From NCBI GenBank assembly GCA_947385775.1, contig CANDMI010000037.1:1-36138 (forward strand): a stretch of 36,138 nt of DNA, written 5' to 3'. Shown here one piece after another: positions 22,708-31,832 of this stretch. How positions within the stretch are numbered: position 1 is the first letter of the stretch; each line of letters starts with the position of its first letter. Both the position numbers and the translations under genes were made by a program. Origin of the DNA: an uncultured Eubacterium sp. Its GTDB lineage: Bacteria > Bacillota > Clostridia > Lachnospirales > Lachnospiraceae. The notes under the pieces were generated by a model. That model had not been told where the DNA came from. It worked only from the letters and a program-made list of their open reading frames with translations, and made no database searches.

Positions 22708-24039
22708 ATGAACCAGTCTCAAAGTCTGAATCTTTCAAGGGACGGAAGCTCAAAAAATAAAATATTAGGAACGGCGGTCTTATTTATGGGGCTTTCGCAC
22801 ATCGTACATTTTAAGCAGTATGTAAAGGGCGCGCTGTTTGCGCTGTTGGAGATTTTAATGCTGATCTCGCTTCCGATGATAATTGGAAAGCTGTCTGACA
22901 TGGTAACCCTTGGGGAACCGCAGCCCCAGCTTCCGATCAAGCAGAGGGATAATTCGATTTTCATGCTGATAGACGGCGTTATGGTGTTGATGGTCGTGGT
23001 CTTGTTTTTAACCGTTTATGTCATATCGGTCAAAAGCGCGCTGGACGAATACCGGTTTTTCTGCATGAATGGTGAGATCGCTTCAAACCAGCAGTCTGTC
23101 AGGCAGATTTTTGGAAAATCATTTCCGATGATCGCGCTGGCCCCGGCAGTTATCCTTGTTGTATTTTTCGTCATCGTGCCGCTTATATTTTCAGCGGCGG
23201 TAGCGTTTACCGATTATTCGTCGCCAGAGCATATTCCGCCCAATAATACGGTAAACTGGGTTGGGTTTAAAAATTTTACCGCACTGTTTGGCGGGAACGC
23301 GTCCTGGACTTCCGCGTTGGGGCGTGTGGCGCTTTGGACGTTTGTATGGGCGATATTTGCCACATTTACCTGCTTTGCGCTTGGTATGCTGGTGGCGGTT
23401 ATTTTAAAAGAAACGCGCATTAAGATCGCGCCGGCATTCCGCGTGATTTTCATCCTGCCATACGCGGTGCCGTCCGTGATCAGTATGCTTGTATGGACGA
23501 ATCTGTTAAACGGATCTTTTGGAATTGTAAATAAAACGTTGCAGCAGATTAGCATGGCGGGCAATATCCCCTGGTTAAGCGACCCGACGCTTGCAAAGGT
23601 AAGCTGTATTTTGATCAACCTCTGGGCGGGCTTTCCATATTTTATGCTGCTGATCATGGGCAATATGACCTCTATCAGCGAAGACCTCTACGAAGCGGCG
23701 CGCATTGACGGGGCAAGCACATGGGTGCGGTTTAAAAAGATTACGCTCCCGCTTGTGATCTACCAGACAGCTCCGCTTTTGATCATGGGCTTTACGCATA
23801 ACGTCAATAATTTTGGAGCTATCTATTTTCTGACAAGCGGAAATCCGGTCGTATCCGATACAACGGTTACCAACGCGGGCGGTACGGATATTTTGATTAC
23901 CTGGATCTATAACCTGACGATGAACGCCTTGAAATACAATTATGCTTCTGTCATTGCGGTTATGATCTTTATTATTATGGCTCCGTTTGCGATCTGGAAC
24001 TTTAAAAATACAAAAGCGTACAAGGAGGGGGAAGTATAG
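22708..24039 (+). CDS. ABC sugar transporter permease, MalF type
   Basis: The 443-residue membrane protein is the first of two permease subunits of a carbohydrate ABC importer. It has a long N-terminal part with two membrane segments (about 40-65 and 85-110), then a core of about six segments and the cytoplasmic EAA loop EAARIDGASTWVRFKKITLP that contacts the ATPase. It resembles the extended MalF-type permeases of clostridia. The ATG at 22708 is chosen over the GTG two codons earlier because GAAAGGAG lies 7 bases before it. It overlaps the next gene by one base. No ATPase gene is present in the window, so a shared MsmK-like ATPase is presumably used. Confidence 0.92.
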   Translation: MNQSQSLNLSRDGSSKNKILGTAVLFMGLSHIVHFKQYVKGALFALLEILMLISLPMIIGKLSDMVTLGEPQPQLPIKQRDNSIFMLIDGVMVLMVVVLFLTVYVISVKSALDEYRFFCMNGEIASNQQSVRQIFGKSFPMIALAPAVILVVFFVIVPLIFSAAVAFTDYSSPEHIPPNNTVNWVGFKNFTALFGGNASWTSALGRVALWTFVWAIFATFTCFALGMLVAVILKETRIKIAPAFRVIFILPYAVPSVISMLVWTNLLNGSFGIVNKTLQQISMAGNIPWLSDPTLAKVSCILINLWAGFPYFMLLIMGNMTSISEDLYEAARIDGASTWVRFKKITLPLVIYQTAPLLIMGFTHNVNNFGAIYFLTSGNPVVSDTTVTNAGGTDILITWIYNLTMNALKYNYASVIAVMIFIIMAPFAIWNFKNTKAYKEGEV

Positions 24040-24884
24040 TGAAGTCAAAAGGAATAAAAAAAATATGGGGGTATCTTGCGGTTGCCCTGCTTGTGCTGAT
24101 CTCCTTTTGGGTGATCTATCCGCTTATTTACCTGATCAGCGGGGCGTTTGCGCCGGGATCTTCCATTGCGCAGCTTGCGGTTGTGCCGTTTCAGGACGGC
24201 TTTACCTTAGAGCATTTTAAATACTTGTTTGAACGTACAGATTATATCCAGTGGTTTTTGAACACGCTGTATGTCGCGGTTATGACTACGGTTACGACGG
24301 TGATCGTAGCGGCCCTTTCCGCGTATGTATTTTCCAGGTTCCGCTTTACCATGAAAAAACAGATGATGATGGCGATGCTCATTTTACAGATTTTCCCTTC
24401 TATCGTAGGGATGGTGGCGATGTATGTCATTTTGCTTCGCATGAACGCGCTGGATACGCTCTGGGGGCTTGTGCTTATCTATCTTGCGGGAAATATCCCG
24501 TACAACACCTGGATGGTAAAAAGCTATGTGGACACGGTGCCGCGTTCCTTGGATGAGGCGGCGCGTATCGACGGGGCTTCCCACTTTCAGATTTTCAGCA
24601 AAGTCGTGATGCCGGTAGCAAAGCCGATCCTTGTATTTTTGGCGATATCCAGCTTTTCCGCTCCATGGATGGATTTTATTTTCCCAAAGATGGTGCTGCG
24701 CTCCAGTGAAAAAATGACGTTGGCTATAGGCCTGTTTGGGTTTGTAACGGAAAAGAAGAATGACTTTACCGTATTTGCGGCAGGCTCCCTGCTGATCGCG
24801 ATACCGTTTATCCTGTTTTTCGTGTTCTCTCAGAACCTGATCGTGACATCCTTAGGTGGGGGGCAGTCAAGGAATAATATATAA
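24039..24884 (+). CDS. ABC sugar transporter permease, MalG type
   Basis: The second permease subunit, 281 residues with about six membrane segments, has the EAA loop DEAARIDGASHFQIFSKVVM and the MalG-type C-terminal end GGGQSRNNI. The start is GTG, sharing a base with the TAG of the MalF-type gene, with AAGGAGGGGG upstream. It pairs with the upstream permease to form the channel. Downstream by 50 bp is the GH35 gene, in the same direction. Confidence 0.93.
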   Translation: MKSKGIKKIWGYLAVALLVLISFWVIYPLIYLISGAFAPGSSIAQLAVVPFQDGFTLEHFKYLFERTDYIQWFLNTLYVAVMTTVTTVIVAALSAYVFSRFRFTMKKQMMMAMLILQIFPSIVGMVAMYVILLRMNALDTLWGLVLIYLAGNIPYNTWMVKSYVDTVPRSLDEAARIDGASHFQIFSKVVMPVAKPILVFLAISSFSAPWMDFIFPKMVLRSSEKMTLAIGLFGFVTEKKNDFTVFAAGSLLIAIPFILFFVFSQNLIVTSLGGGQSRNNI

Positions 24885-24934
24885 AATAAATAAGATAAAA
24901 AAATCCTGCAAGAAGAAAATATGGAGGGAAGAAA

Positions 24935-27181
24935 ATGAATTACAGTTTAAACGCGTCGGATTTCCAGCAGAAAAAAATCTGGGATCTGGGCGGGGACTTT
25001 TCCGGAAGCAGCGCGGATGGGGAGCGCATTTCATTTACGAATTACTATATGATGAAAAATGGGGAGCCATTTTACGGCATCAGCGGCGAATTTCATTATT
25101 CCAGAATGGATGCGTCCATGTGGGAGGATGAGATTGCAAAAATGCAGATGTGCGGGATTAATATAGTCTCTACCTATGTATTCTGGATCCATCATGAAGA
25201 AGAGGAAGGCTGTTTTGATTTTACAGGGCGCAGGGACATCCGCAGGTTTTTGGAGCTTTGCGCGAAATACGGGATGTATGTGATTTTGCGCATTGGCCCG
25301 TTTGACCACGGCGAGGTGCGTAACGGCGGCATACCGGACTGGATGTACGGAAAACCCTTTGAGGTGCGCCAGCTAAACGAGGGCTTTTTGTATTACACAA
25401 AGCGGCTGTACGAAAAAATCGCGCAAGAAGTGAAAGGGCTGTTTTTAAAGGACAACGGCCCGGTGATCGGGGTGCAGATTGACAATGAATATATGCATTC
25501 CTCGGCTCCGTGGGAGCTTACGACAGGCGTTTCCAATGAGTGGCTGTTTAAAGGAAACGAAGGGGACGCTTATATGTTAAAGCTAAAGGAGCTTGCGGCG
25601 GAATGCGGGCTGGTTCCGGCATTTTATACATGCACCGGCTGGGGCGGGGCTTCCTCGCCGGAGAGTATGCTGCCTTTATGGGGCGGATACGCGTTTCAGC
25701 CGTGGCTGTTTTATTCCTATCAGGGGGAGCATCCAAGCACGAAGGAATACGTATATCAAGACCTGCACAACAATGAAATACCAAAATCTTACAATTTTGA
25801 GCCAAATTACCAGCCGGAGGATAAGCCTTACGCCTGCTGTGAAATGGGCGGGGGCATGAACTGCTCGTACTATTACCGATTTGTTTTGCCATATAAAAGC
25901 GTAGATGCGATGGCAAATATTAAGATCGCCTCCGGCTGCAATTTCCTGGGCTATTATATGTTCCAGGGAGGCAGCAATCCGGTGGGCAAGCACGGCGCGT
26001 TTTTAAATGAAGGGCAGATGCCAAAGATCAGCTATGATTTCCAGGCGGCTCTGGGGGAATTTGGACAGGTAAGGGAATCCTACCAACGGCTGAAAGCGAT
26101 CCATTATTTTACAGCCGCGTTTGCAAAGCAGCTATGCGGGATGAAAACGGTTCTGCCAAAGGGGGCCAGCGGGATTGATCCGAAAGATTTGGAAACGCTG
26201 CGGTTTTCAGTGCGCACCGACGGGCACAGCGGGTTTTTATTCCTGAATAATTATCAGGACCATGAAAAGATGCCTGCAAAGGAAGAAGAAACCGTAGAAA
26301 TCCGCATGCCGCGGGAAACCATTGTATTTCCTAAGATCAGCATTGCGGGGGATGAAAACTGCATCCTGCCGTTCCATCTGGATTTGCAGGGGATCGACCT
26401 TGTATGCGCGACGGCGCAGCCAGTCACCTATATGGAAATAAACGGGGAGCTTACGTATGTGTTCCTGCGCCCGGATGGAATGCGCCCTGAGTTTGTATTT
26501 GAAAAGGGCGCATCCGTAAATGGCGGCGCGGCGCAAACATACCGTGTGGATGAAACGGCGCAGGCGGATACCTTTACCGTTTCCAAAGACGGGGTTAAAA
26601 GAACGATCATCTGCGTCAGCCGGGCGTTTGCAAACCGGATGTATGCGCTGGATCAAAAAGGATTTTTATTTACAGACGCGGCGGTCATGGTACGGGACCA
26701 GGCTGTGTATATAGAGACGGAGCAGGCCCGTTGTGACCTGTATGCGTATCCGAAGGATTTGCTTTCGGAGGGCGGCTTTGCGTTCGCGGCTTTAAAAGAA
26801 GGATGGGAAGGATGCCCGCAGGGGTTTGGACGGTATGAGACGACGGCGCAGGAAAAATCGATCCCGATTGAGGTAAAGGAAGTGGCGGAAAACCGCTATA
26901 CGATCACGCTTCCAAAAGATATGACAGACGGGGTAAAGGATGTGCGCCTGCGCATCGAATATCGCGGCGATATCGGCCATGCGTTTATTGACGGAAAGAT
27001 GATCCATGATAATTTCTGCAACAATGCCCCATGGGAGATTGGTATGCGGACATTTGCAGAAGCGTTAAAGGACTGCCCGCTGACGGTTTACATTACGCCG
27101 CTAAAAGAAGGGGCGAAGGTAAATGTGGAGTCCGCTATGGCAGCCCGGATAGAAGAGGTGGAGTCTTGCGTTGGGAAATAA
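24935..27181 (+). CDS. GH35 beta-galactosidase
   Basis: The 748-residue protein is a family 35 beta-galactosidase, acting on terminal beta-galactosyl groups. The barrel begins with GISGEFHYSR, continues through YVILRIGPFDHGEVRNGGIP, has the acid/base E185 in IDNEY and the nucleophile E303 in CCEMGGG. The C-terminal half (about 400-748) is beta-rich and carries a late jelly-roll-like domain. No signal peptide is seen, so it is probably cytoplasmic and cleaves what the importer brings in. GGAGGGAAG precedes the ATG. Having GH42 and GH35 together suggests two linkages or chain lengths are processed. It converges with the AraC gene; the 52-bp gap shows no clear terminator. Confidence 0.94.
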   Translation: MNYSLNASDFQQKKIWDLGGDFSGSSADGERISFTNYYMMKNGEPFYGISGEFHYSRMDASMWEDEIAKMQMCGINIVSTYVFWIHHEEEEGCFDFTGRRDIRRFLELCAKYGMYVILRIGPFDHGEVRNGGIPDWMYGKPFEVRQLNEGFLYYTKRLYEKIAQEVKGLFLKDNGPVIGVQIDNEYMHSSAPWELTTGVSNEWLFKGNEGDAYMLKLKELAAECGLVPAFYTCTGWGGASSPESMLPLWGGYAFQPWLFYSYQGEHPSTKEYVYQDLHNNEIPKSYNFEPNYQPEDKPYACCEMGGGMNCSYYYRFVLPYKSVDAMANIKIASGCNFLGYYMFQGGSNPVGKHGAFLNEGQMPKISYDFQAALGEFGQVRESYQRLKAIHYFTAAFAKQLCGMKTVLPKGASGIDPKDLETLRFSVRTDGHSGFLFLNNYQDHEKMPAKEEETVEIRMPRETIVFPKISIAGDENCILPFHLDLQGIDLVCATAQPVTYMEINGELTYVFLRPDGMRPEFVFEKGASVNGGAAQTYRVDETAQADTFTVSKDGVKRTIICVSRAFANRMYALDQKGFLFTDAAVMVRDQAVYIETEQARCDLYAYPKDLLSEGGFAFAALKEGWEGCPQGFGRYETTAQEKSIPIEVKEVAENRYTITLPKDMTDGVKDVRLRIEYRGDIGHAFIDGKMIHDNFCNNAPWEIGMRTFAEALKDCPLTVYITPLKEGAKVNVESAMAARIEEVESCVGK

Positions 27182-27233
27182 AAAGCGTTGTTGCATCTCC
27201 GGTGTATGAGCTTCGGATCATGTAACATGCGCA

Positions 27234-28085
27234 TCAAAAACGCAAGGACTGCCTGCGGTATTCCGCGGGGGTTGTGCCGGTATTTTTTTTAAAGGATGTG
27301 CAAAATACGCTTTCACAGGAAAATCCGGTCTGGAAGCAGACGTCTTTTACGGACATCTGCGTTGTGCGCAGCATATATCTGGCGGTGGCGATCCTTGTAT
27401 TGATGACATATTCGTGCGGGGTAAATCCGGTTTCTTTTTTAAACGTACGTATGAAATGGTAGGGGCTTAGCATCGCGAGCTTTGCCAGCGCGTCAATGGT
27501 AATATCCTCCATGAAATGCTCGTTGATATAAGAGACGATCTCCTCCATGGAATTTGACTGGGGATGGCTGTCCGCCTGAAGCGGCGCATATAAGATCAGG
27601 CTGGTCAGGATATCGGACATCTGCTTGGAAAGCAGCGCTTCGCGGATGGTTTCACCGCCGGAAAACGTATGGTAGATTTTAAGCATTTTGTTTAACACCG
27701 GATAAGGATCGTGGAGAGAGAAAATATTGCCAAGATGATTTATTGCCATTTCGTACCAGGCCCTTGCCACAGGGCCGTCGAAATGGATCCACAGGCATTC
27801 ATAGCCGTGGTCGGTGCGGTAGCCGTGGGGACGGTAGCAGTCCAGCAGCACGAAATGCCCAGAATCGGTTTCCTGGGAATCGTTTTCCATATTTACCGTC
27901 AGCTTTCCGGACTGGATGTACATAAGCAAAAAGCTGTCAAACAGGTTGCGGCGCTGGTGATAACCCGGCTCGTAAATAAAATGCCCGGTACAGAGTGGAT
28001 AAAAAAAGGCGTTTCGTCCCGAAACGGTCGGGGTATAGTTGTAATAGTCCGAGGATGGAGCGACAAATTTTTCGCAGGATTTCAA
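27234..28085 (-). CDS. AraC-family transcriptional regulator of the galactoside locus
   Basis: The 283-residue protein has an N-terminal cupin-like sugar-sensing domain (about 20-160, with LLDCYRPHGYRT and YECLWIHFDG) and a C-terminal double helix-turn-helix (about 185-280: EEIVSYINEHFMEDITIDAL, SPYHFIRTFKKETGFTPHEY, VCFQTGFSCESVFCTSFKKN, TGTTPAEYR). It lies divergent from the DUF5107 gene and convergent with the GH35 gene. It is the obvious candidate to bind sites A, B and C in response to a sugar. The start is TTG at 28085, supported by AGGAGG 8 bases upstream; there is no ATG near. Site C adjoins a possible -35 box of its own promoter, so it may control itself. Confidence 0.92.
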   Translation of the reverse strand: MKSCEKFVAPSSDYYNYTPTVSGRNAFFYPLCTGHFIYEPGYHQRRNLFDSFLLMYIQSGKLTVNMENDSQETDSGHFVLLDCYRPHGYRTDHGYECLWIHFDGPVARAWYEMAINHLGNIFSLHDPYPVLNKMLKIYHTFSGGETIREALLSKQMSDILTSLILYAPLQADSHPQSNSMEEIVSYINEHFMEDITIDALAKLAMLSPYHFIRTFKKETGFTPHEYVINTRIATARYMLRTTQMSVKDVCFQTGFSCESVFCTSFKKNTGTTPAEYRRQSLRF

Positions 28086-28147
28086 AATAATTTCCTCCTA
28101 AAATGCTTTATATAATAATATATTACACAGATTTTGAAAAAAATCAA

Positions 28148-28212
28148 GAGCAATTTTTCTAAATAAATAAGCAGGAATTGGGAATGCGCAAAGGCGGGGA
28201 AAGGGATATAGT
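28148..28212 (+). promoter_or_regulatory. AraC-type site and promoter of the DUF5107 gene (site C)
   Basis: GAGCA (28148-28152) and AAGCA (28169-28173) lie 21 bp apart around ATTTTTCTAAATA. The -10 box TATAGT (28207-28212) starts 34 bp after the site, exactly as at A and B; the -35 position (ATGCGC) is poor. On the other strand TTGATT (28147-28142) adjoins the site and could be the -35 box of the araC-type gene. Confidence 0.65.
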
Positions 28213-28246
28213 ATACGTATACTACGATGAAATCAGGAGGTTTAAA

Positions 28247-31200
28247 ATGGAAGAAGTAAGAGTATGGGAGCAGCGCGTAGTCATTCCGACTTATGAGATC
28301 GGGGAAGCGGAAAAAAACCCGATGTTTTTAGATAAGCGCGTCTATCAGGGGAGCTCGGGAAAGGTGTATCCGTATCCTACGGTGGAAAAAATAAGCGACG
28401 TAAAAACGGATAAGGAGTATCAGGCGGTTTATCTGGAAAATGAGTATCTGAAGGTTATGATCCTGCCGGAGCTTGGCGGGCGCATCCAAAGGGCGTATGA
28501 TAAGACCAACGGCTATGATTTTGTGTATTACAACCATGTCATCAAGCCTGCGCTGGTGGGGCTGGTGGGGCCGTGGATTTCCGGCGGCATTGAATTTAAC
28601 TGGCCGCAGCATCACCGTCCGACTACCTATCTGCCGGTGGACCATATGATCTGTGAAAATGAGGACGGGAGCAGGTCTGTGCTCGTGCATGACGTAGACC
28701 AGATCAACGGGACAAAGGGGATCGCGAAATTTACCCTGTATCCTGGGAAGGCATATATAGAGATCACCGGGCAGCTTTATAACCGCACGGCGATGCCGCA
28801 GACTTTCTTGTGGTGGGCGAACCCGGCGGTTCCGGTAAATGATGATACGCAGTCAATCTTTCCGCCGGACGTACACGCGGTCATGGATCACGGAAAGCGG
28901 GACGTATCCAGATTTCCAATCGCGACCGGGGTTTATTATAAAAAGGACTACAGCGAAGGCGTGGACATATCCAGATACAAAAATATCCCGGTGCCGACCA
29001 GCTACATGGCGGAAAAGTCGAAGTACGATTTTGTAGGAGGCTATGATTACGGCAAAAAAGCCGGGATCTTACATGTGTCGGACCACCATTTCTCTCCGGG
29101 GAAAAAACAGTGGACATGGGGCTGCGGCGATTTTGGAAAGGCATGGGACCGGAGCCTGACGGATGAAGACGGGCCGTATGTGGAGCTGATGACCGGCGTA
29201 TATACGGACAACCAGCCGGATTTCACATGGCTAAAGCCGCTGGAAGAAAAGACGTTTCGGCAGTATTTTATGCCATATAAGGCCGTAGGCCAAGTGAAAA
29301 ACGCTTCGATAGACGCGTGTGTCAACCTGACAAATGAAAATGGGAAAATCGGCGTAACCGTTTATGCAACCGGCAGGCATGAAGCAAAGATTACCGTAAC
29401 CTATGACGGGGAGGCCATCCTTTGTGAAAATGCGGTGATTTCCCCAACGGATATTTATGAAAAAAGCATCGCGTTTGACGCGGCGGATGAAACAAAGCTT
29501 ACGGTGAGCGTAACGGAAGGGGAAAGCGTGCTTGTAGCCTATACCCCGGAAAAACAGGAGATTCCAAAGCTGCCAAAGCCAGCGGAAGCAGTCGGCGAGC
29601 CGCAGGAGTTTCAGACGGTGGAGGAGCTGTACCTTGCGGGGCTGCATATCGAGCAGTACCGCCATGCGACCTATCTTCCAGACCCTTATTATAAGGAAGC
29701 GTTAAAGCGCGATCCGGGGGACATCCGTACGAATAACGCGTATGGAATGCTTTTGATGAGGCGGGGAAATTTTTCGGAAGCGGAAACGTATCTGAAAAAA
29801 GCGCTGGAGCGTATGACAAGGCGCAATCCAAACCCGTATACAAGCGAAGCGTATTATAACCTTGGCCTGGTAAGGTTTTATATGGGAAGGGACGATGAGG
29901 CTTACGACGATTTCTATAAAGCCACATGGAGCAATGAACAGCAGGAAATGTCATATTATTATCTGGCGGCTATCGACGCGAAAAACGGGCGGTTTGCCCA
30001 TGCGCTGGAAATGGCGGAAAAGGGCCTTGTAAAAAATATGCATAATGTCAAGGCGCGGGCGTTAAAAGTCTATATTTTGTGTAAATTGGGAAGGACGCAG
30101 GAAGCAAAAGCGTTTGCGCGGGAAAACCTCGCTCTGGACCCGTTTGATTATGTGACAGGCTTTGAGGCGGCTTTGTTGTCAGAGGATTTTGACGCGCAAA
30201 AAGAAAAGCTGAATGATCTGATGCGCGGCTTTGACCAGAATTACCTGATGTCCGCTAGGGATTACGCGGAAGCGGGCGCGTATGAAGAAGCGTTTTCCAT
30301 GTTGTCGGAGTGCGGGCAGCAGTCTCCGCTAATAGAGTATTATAAGGCGTACTATCTGGGGAAAATGGGCCGGAGTAAAGATCTGGAAGCGGCAAAAGCA
30401 AGGGTGGAGCAGGCGGAGGCCATGAAGCCGGATTATTGTTTCCCGAATAAATTAGAGGACATTGCGGCGCTTCGGTATGCGGTGGAAGAATTTGACGCGG
30501 GCATGGCTGCCTACTATCTTGGATGCCTGTATTACGACAAGCTGCAAAGGAAAGAATCCATCCGGCTGTGGGAGTTTGCCGCGGAAAAATATCCAGATTT
30601 TGCGACGGTGCACCGCAATCTTTCCCTTGCCTATTACAATACGAGGCAGGAAAAAGAAGCGGCAAAAGCCGAGATGGAAAAGGCGTTTGCGCTGGATACT
30701 TTAGATGTGCGCGTATTTTTAGAACTGGATCAGCTATATAAAAAATTAGGTTACAGCTTTGCGCAAAGGCTTGCGGAATATGAGAAGCATTCGGACATTA
30801 TAGGCGGCAGGGACGACCTGTTTATTGAGTATATCACGCTCAACAATATGACCGGGCAGCATCAGAAAGCATATGATCTTGCGATGGGGCGGCATTTCCA
30901 TACATGGGAAGGCGGGGAAGGCAAGATTACGATGCAGTACACGCTGGCCCTGGTGGAGCTGGCAAAGCAGGCTCTTGCGGCAGGGGACGCGAAAAAGGCG
31001 GAGGAGCTTTTGCAAAAATCCCTTGTTTATCCGCAAAACCTTGGGGAAGGGAAGCTGGAAGGCACAAAGGACAACCATGTATATTATAACTTGGGGCTGG
31101 CCCTGGAAGCGCAGGGACGCCAAAGGGAAGCGCAGGATTGCTTTGAGCGGGCGGCAGTAGGCACAGACGAGCCTGCGGGCATGATGTACTACAATGACCA

Positions 31201-31537
31201 GCCTGCGGATATGATCATGTACCAGGGGCTTGCAAAATTAAAGCTGGGAGAGCCTGCGCAGGCGAAATCCAGATTTTATCGTTTGATCGATTATGGAGAA
31301 AAACACTTGTGGGATGAAGTCAAAATTGAGTATTTTGCGGTATCCCTGCCGGAATTTCAGATATTTAATGAAGATTATACCGCAAGAAACAAAGCCCATT
31401 GTTATTATCTGATGGCGCTTGGCAATCTTGGACTTTCCAATGAGGAAAAAGCAAAAGCGTTTTTCCATAAGGCGCTTGAGATCGAGCCGTCGCATATGAT
31501 GTGTACATTGTACTTATCCAACTTGGAACACAGATAA
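28247..31537 (+). CDS. DUF5107 and TPR-repeat protein
   Basis: The 1096-residue protein begins with a DUF5107 domain (about 1-330), whose AVYLENEYLKVMILPELGGR resembles the sugar-binding supersandwich of aldose epimerases. A beta-rich link follows (to about 455). From about 470 to the end are many tetratricopeptide repeats (DIRTNNAYGMLLMRRGNFSE, AYYNLGLVRFYMGRDDEA and more). The family occurs in carbohydrate-use loci; its biochemical role is not known to me, and a sugar-processing or sensing role is inferred. The Met at 28247 has AGGAGG upstream and lies after the predicted promoter; the ORF extension to 28178 would overlap the promoter. No signal peptide. Confidence 0.85.
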   Translation: MEEVRVWEQRVVIPTYEIGEAEKNPMFLDKRVYQGSSGKVYPYPTVEKISDVKTDKEYQAVYLENEYLKVMILPELGGRIQRAYDKTNGYDFVYYNHVIKPALVGLVGPWISGGIEFNWPQHHRPTTYLPVDHMICENEDGSRSVLVHDVDQINGTKGIAKFTLYPGKAYIEITGQLYNRTAMPQTFLWWANPAVPVNDDTQSIFPPDVHAVMDHGKRDVSRFPIATGVYYKKDYSEGVDISRYKNIPVPTSYMAEKSKYDFVGGYDYGKKAGILHVSDHHFSPGKKQWTWGCGDFGKAWDRSLTDEDGPYVELMTGVYTDNQPDFTWLKPLEEKTFRQYFMPYKAVGQVKNASIDACVNLTNENGKIGVTVYATGRHEAKITVTYDGEAILCENAVISPTDIYEKSIAFDAADETKLTVSVTEGESVLVAYTPEKQEIPKLPKPAEAVGEPQEFQTVEELYLAGLHIEQYRHATYLPDPYYKEALKRDPGDIRTNNAYGMLLMRRGNFSEAETYLKKALERMTRRNPNPYTSEAYYNLGLVRFYMGRDDEAYDDFYKATWSNEQQEMSYYYLAAIDAKNGRFAHALEMAEKGLVKNMHNVKARALKVYILCKLGRTQEAKAFARENLALDPFDYVTGFEAALLSEDFDAQKEKLNDLMRGFDQNYLMSARDYAEAGAYEEAFSMLSECGQQSPLIEYYKAYYLGKMGRSKDLEAAKARVEQAEAMKPDYCFPNKLEDIAALRYAVEEFDAGMAAYYLGCLYYDKLQRKESIRLWEFAAEKYPDFATVHRNLSLAYYNTRQEKEAAKAEMEKAFALDTLDVRVFLELDQLYKKLGYSFAQRLAEYEKHSDIIGGRDDLFIEYITLNNMTGQHQKAYDLAMGRHFHTWEGGEGKITMQYTLALVELAKQALAAGDAKKAEELLQKSLVYPQNLGEGKLEGTKDNHVYYNLGLALEAQGRQREAQDCFERAAVGTDEPAGMMYYNDQPADMIMYQGLAKLKLGEPAQAKSRFYRLIDYGEKHLWDEVKIEYFAVSLPEFQIFNEDYTARNKAHCYYLMALGNLGLSNEEKAKAFFHKALEIEPSHMMCTLYLSNLEHR

Positions 31538-31571
31538 ATCGTCGGGCAGTTTCGGATCAGCGGCGATAAGC

Positions 31572-31603
31572 AGCCGGGGTATTTTTATACTCCCGGCTTT
31601 TTT
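31572..31603 (+). terminator. Rho-independent terminator after the DUF5107 gene
   Basis: AGCCGGG (31573-31579) pairs with CCCGGCT (31592-31598), followed by TTTTTT. It separates the sugar locus from the housekeeping block. Between here and 31832 lies a TATAAT at 31730-31735, probably the tlyA promoter, and a weak hairpin near 31650-31690. Confidence 0.85.
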
Positions 31604-31832
31604 GTGTATAGCCAAGCTGGGATATATCTTCATGCTTGACTATCACTTATCAAAAGTCCTTGAAACTGATTTTTTTCGAGGACTTTTATTTAGTTTCGAA
31701 AGAACCTTTTTTTTGCCAGCTAAACATGTTATAATAATCAAATAAAAATCGCCGAATGGCAGAATATATATACAAACCATTTGGCGCGCGAAAATAAAAA
31801 CAGGATATGCATAAAAGCAAAAAGGGCGGCGT

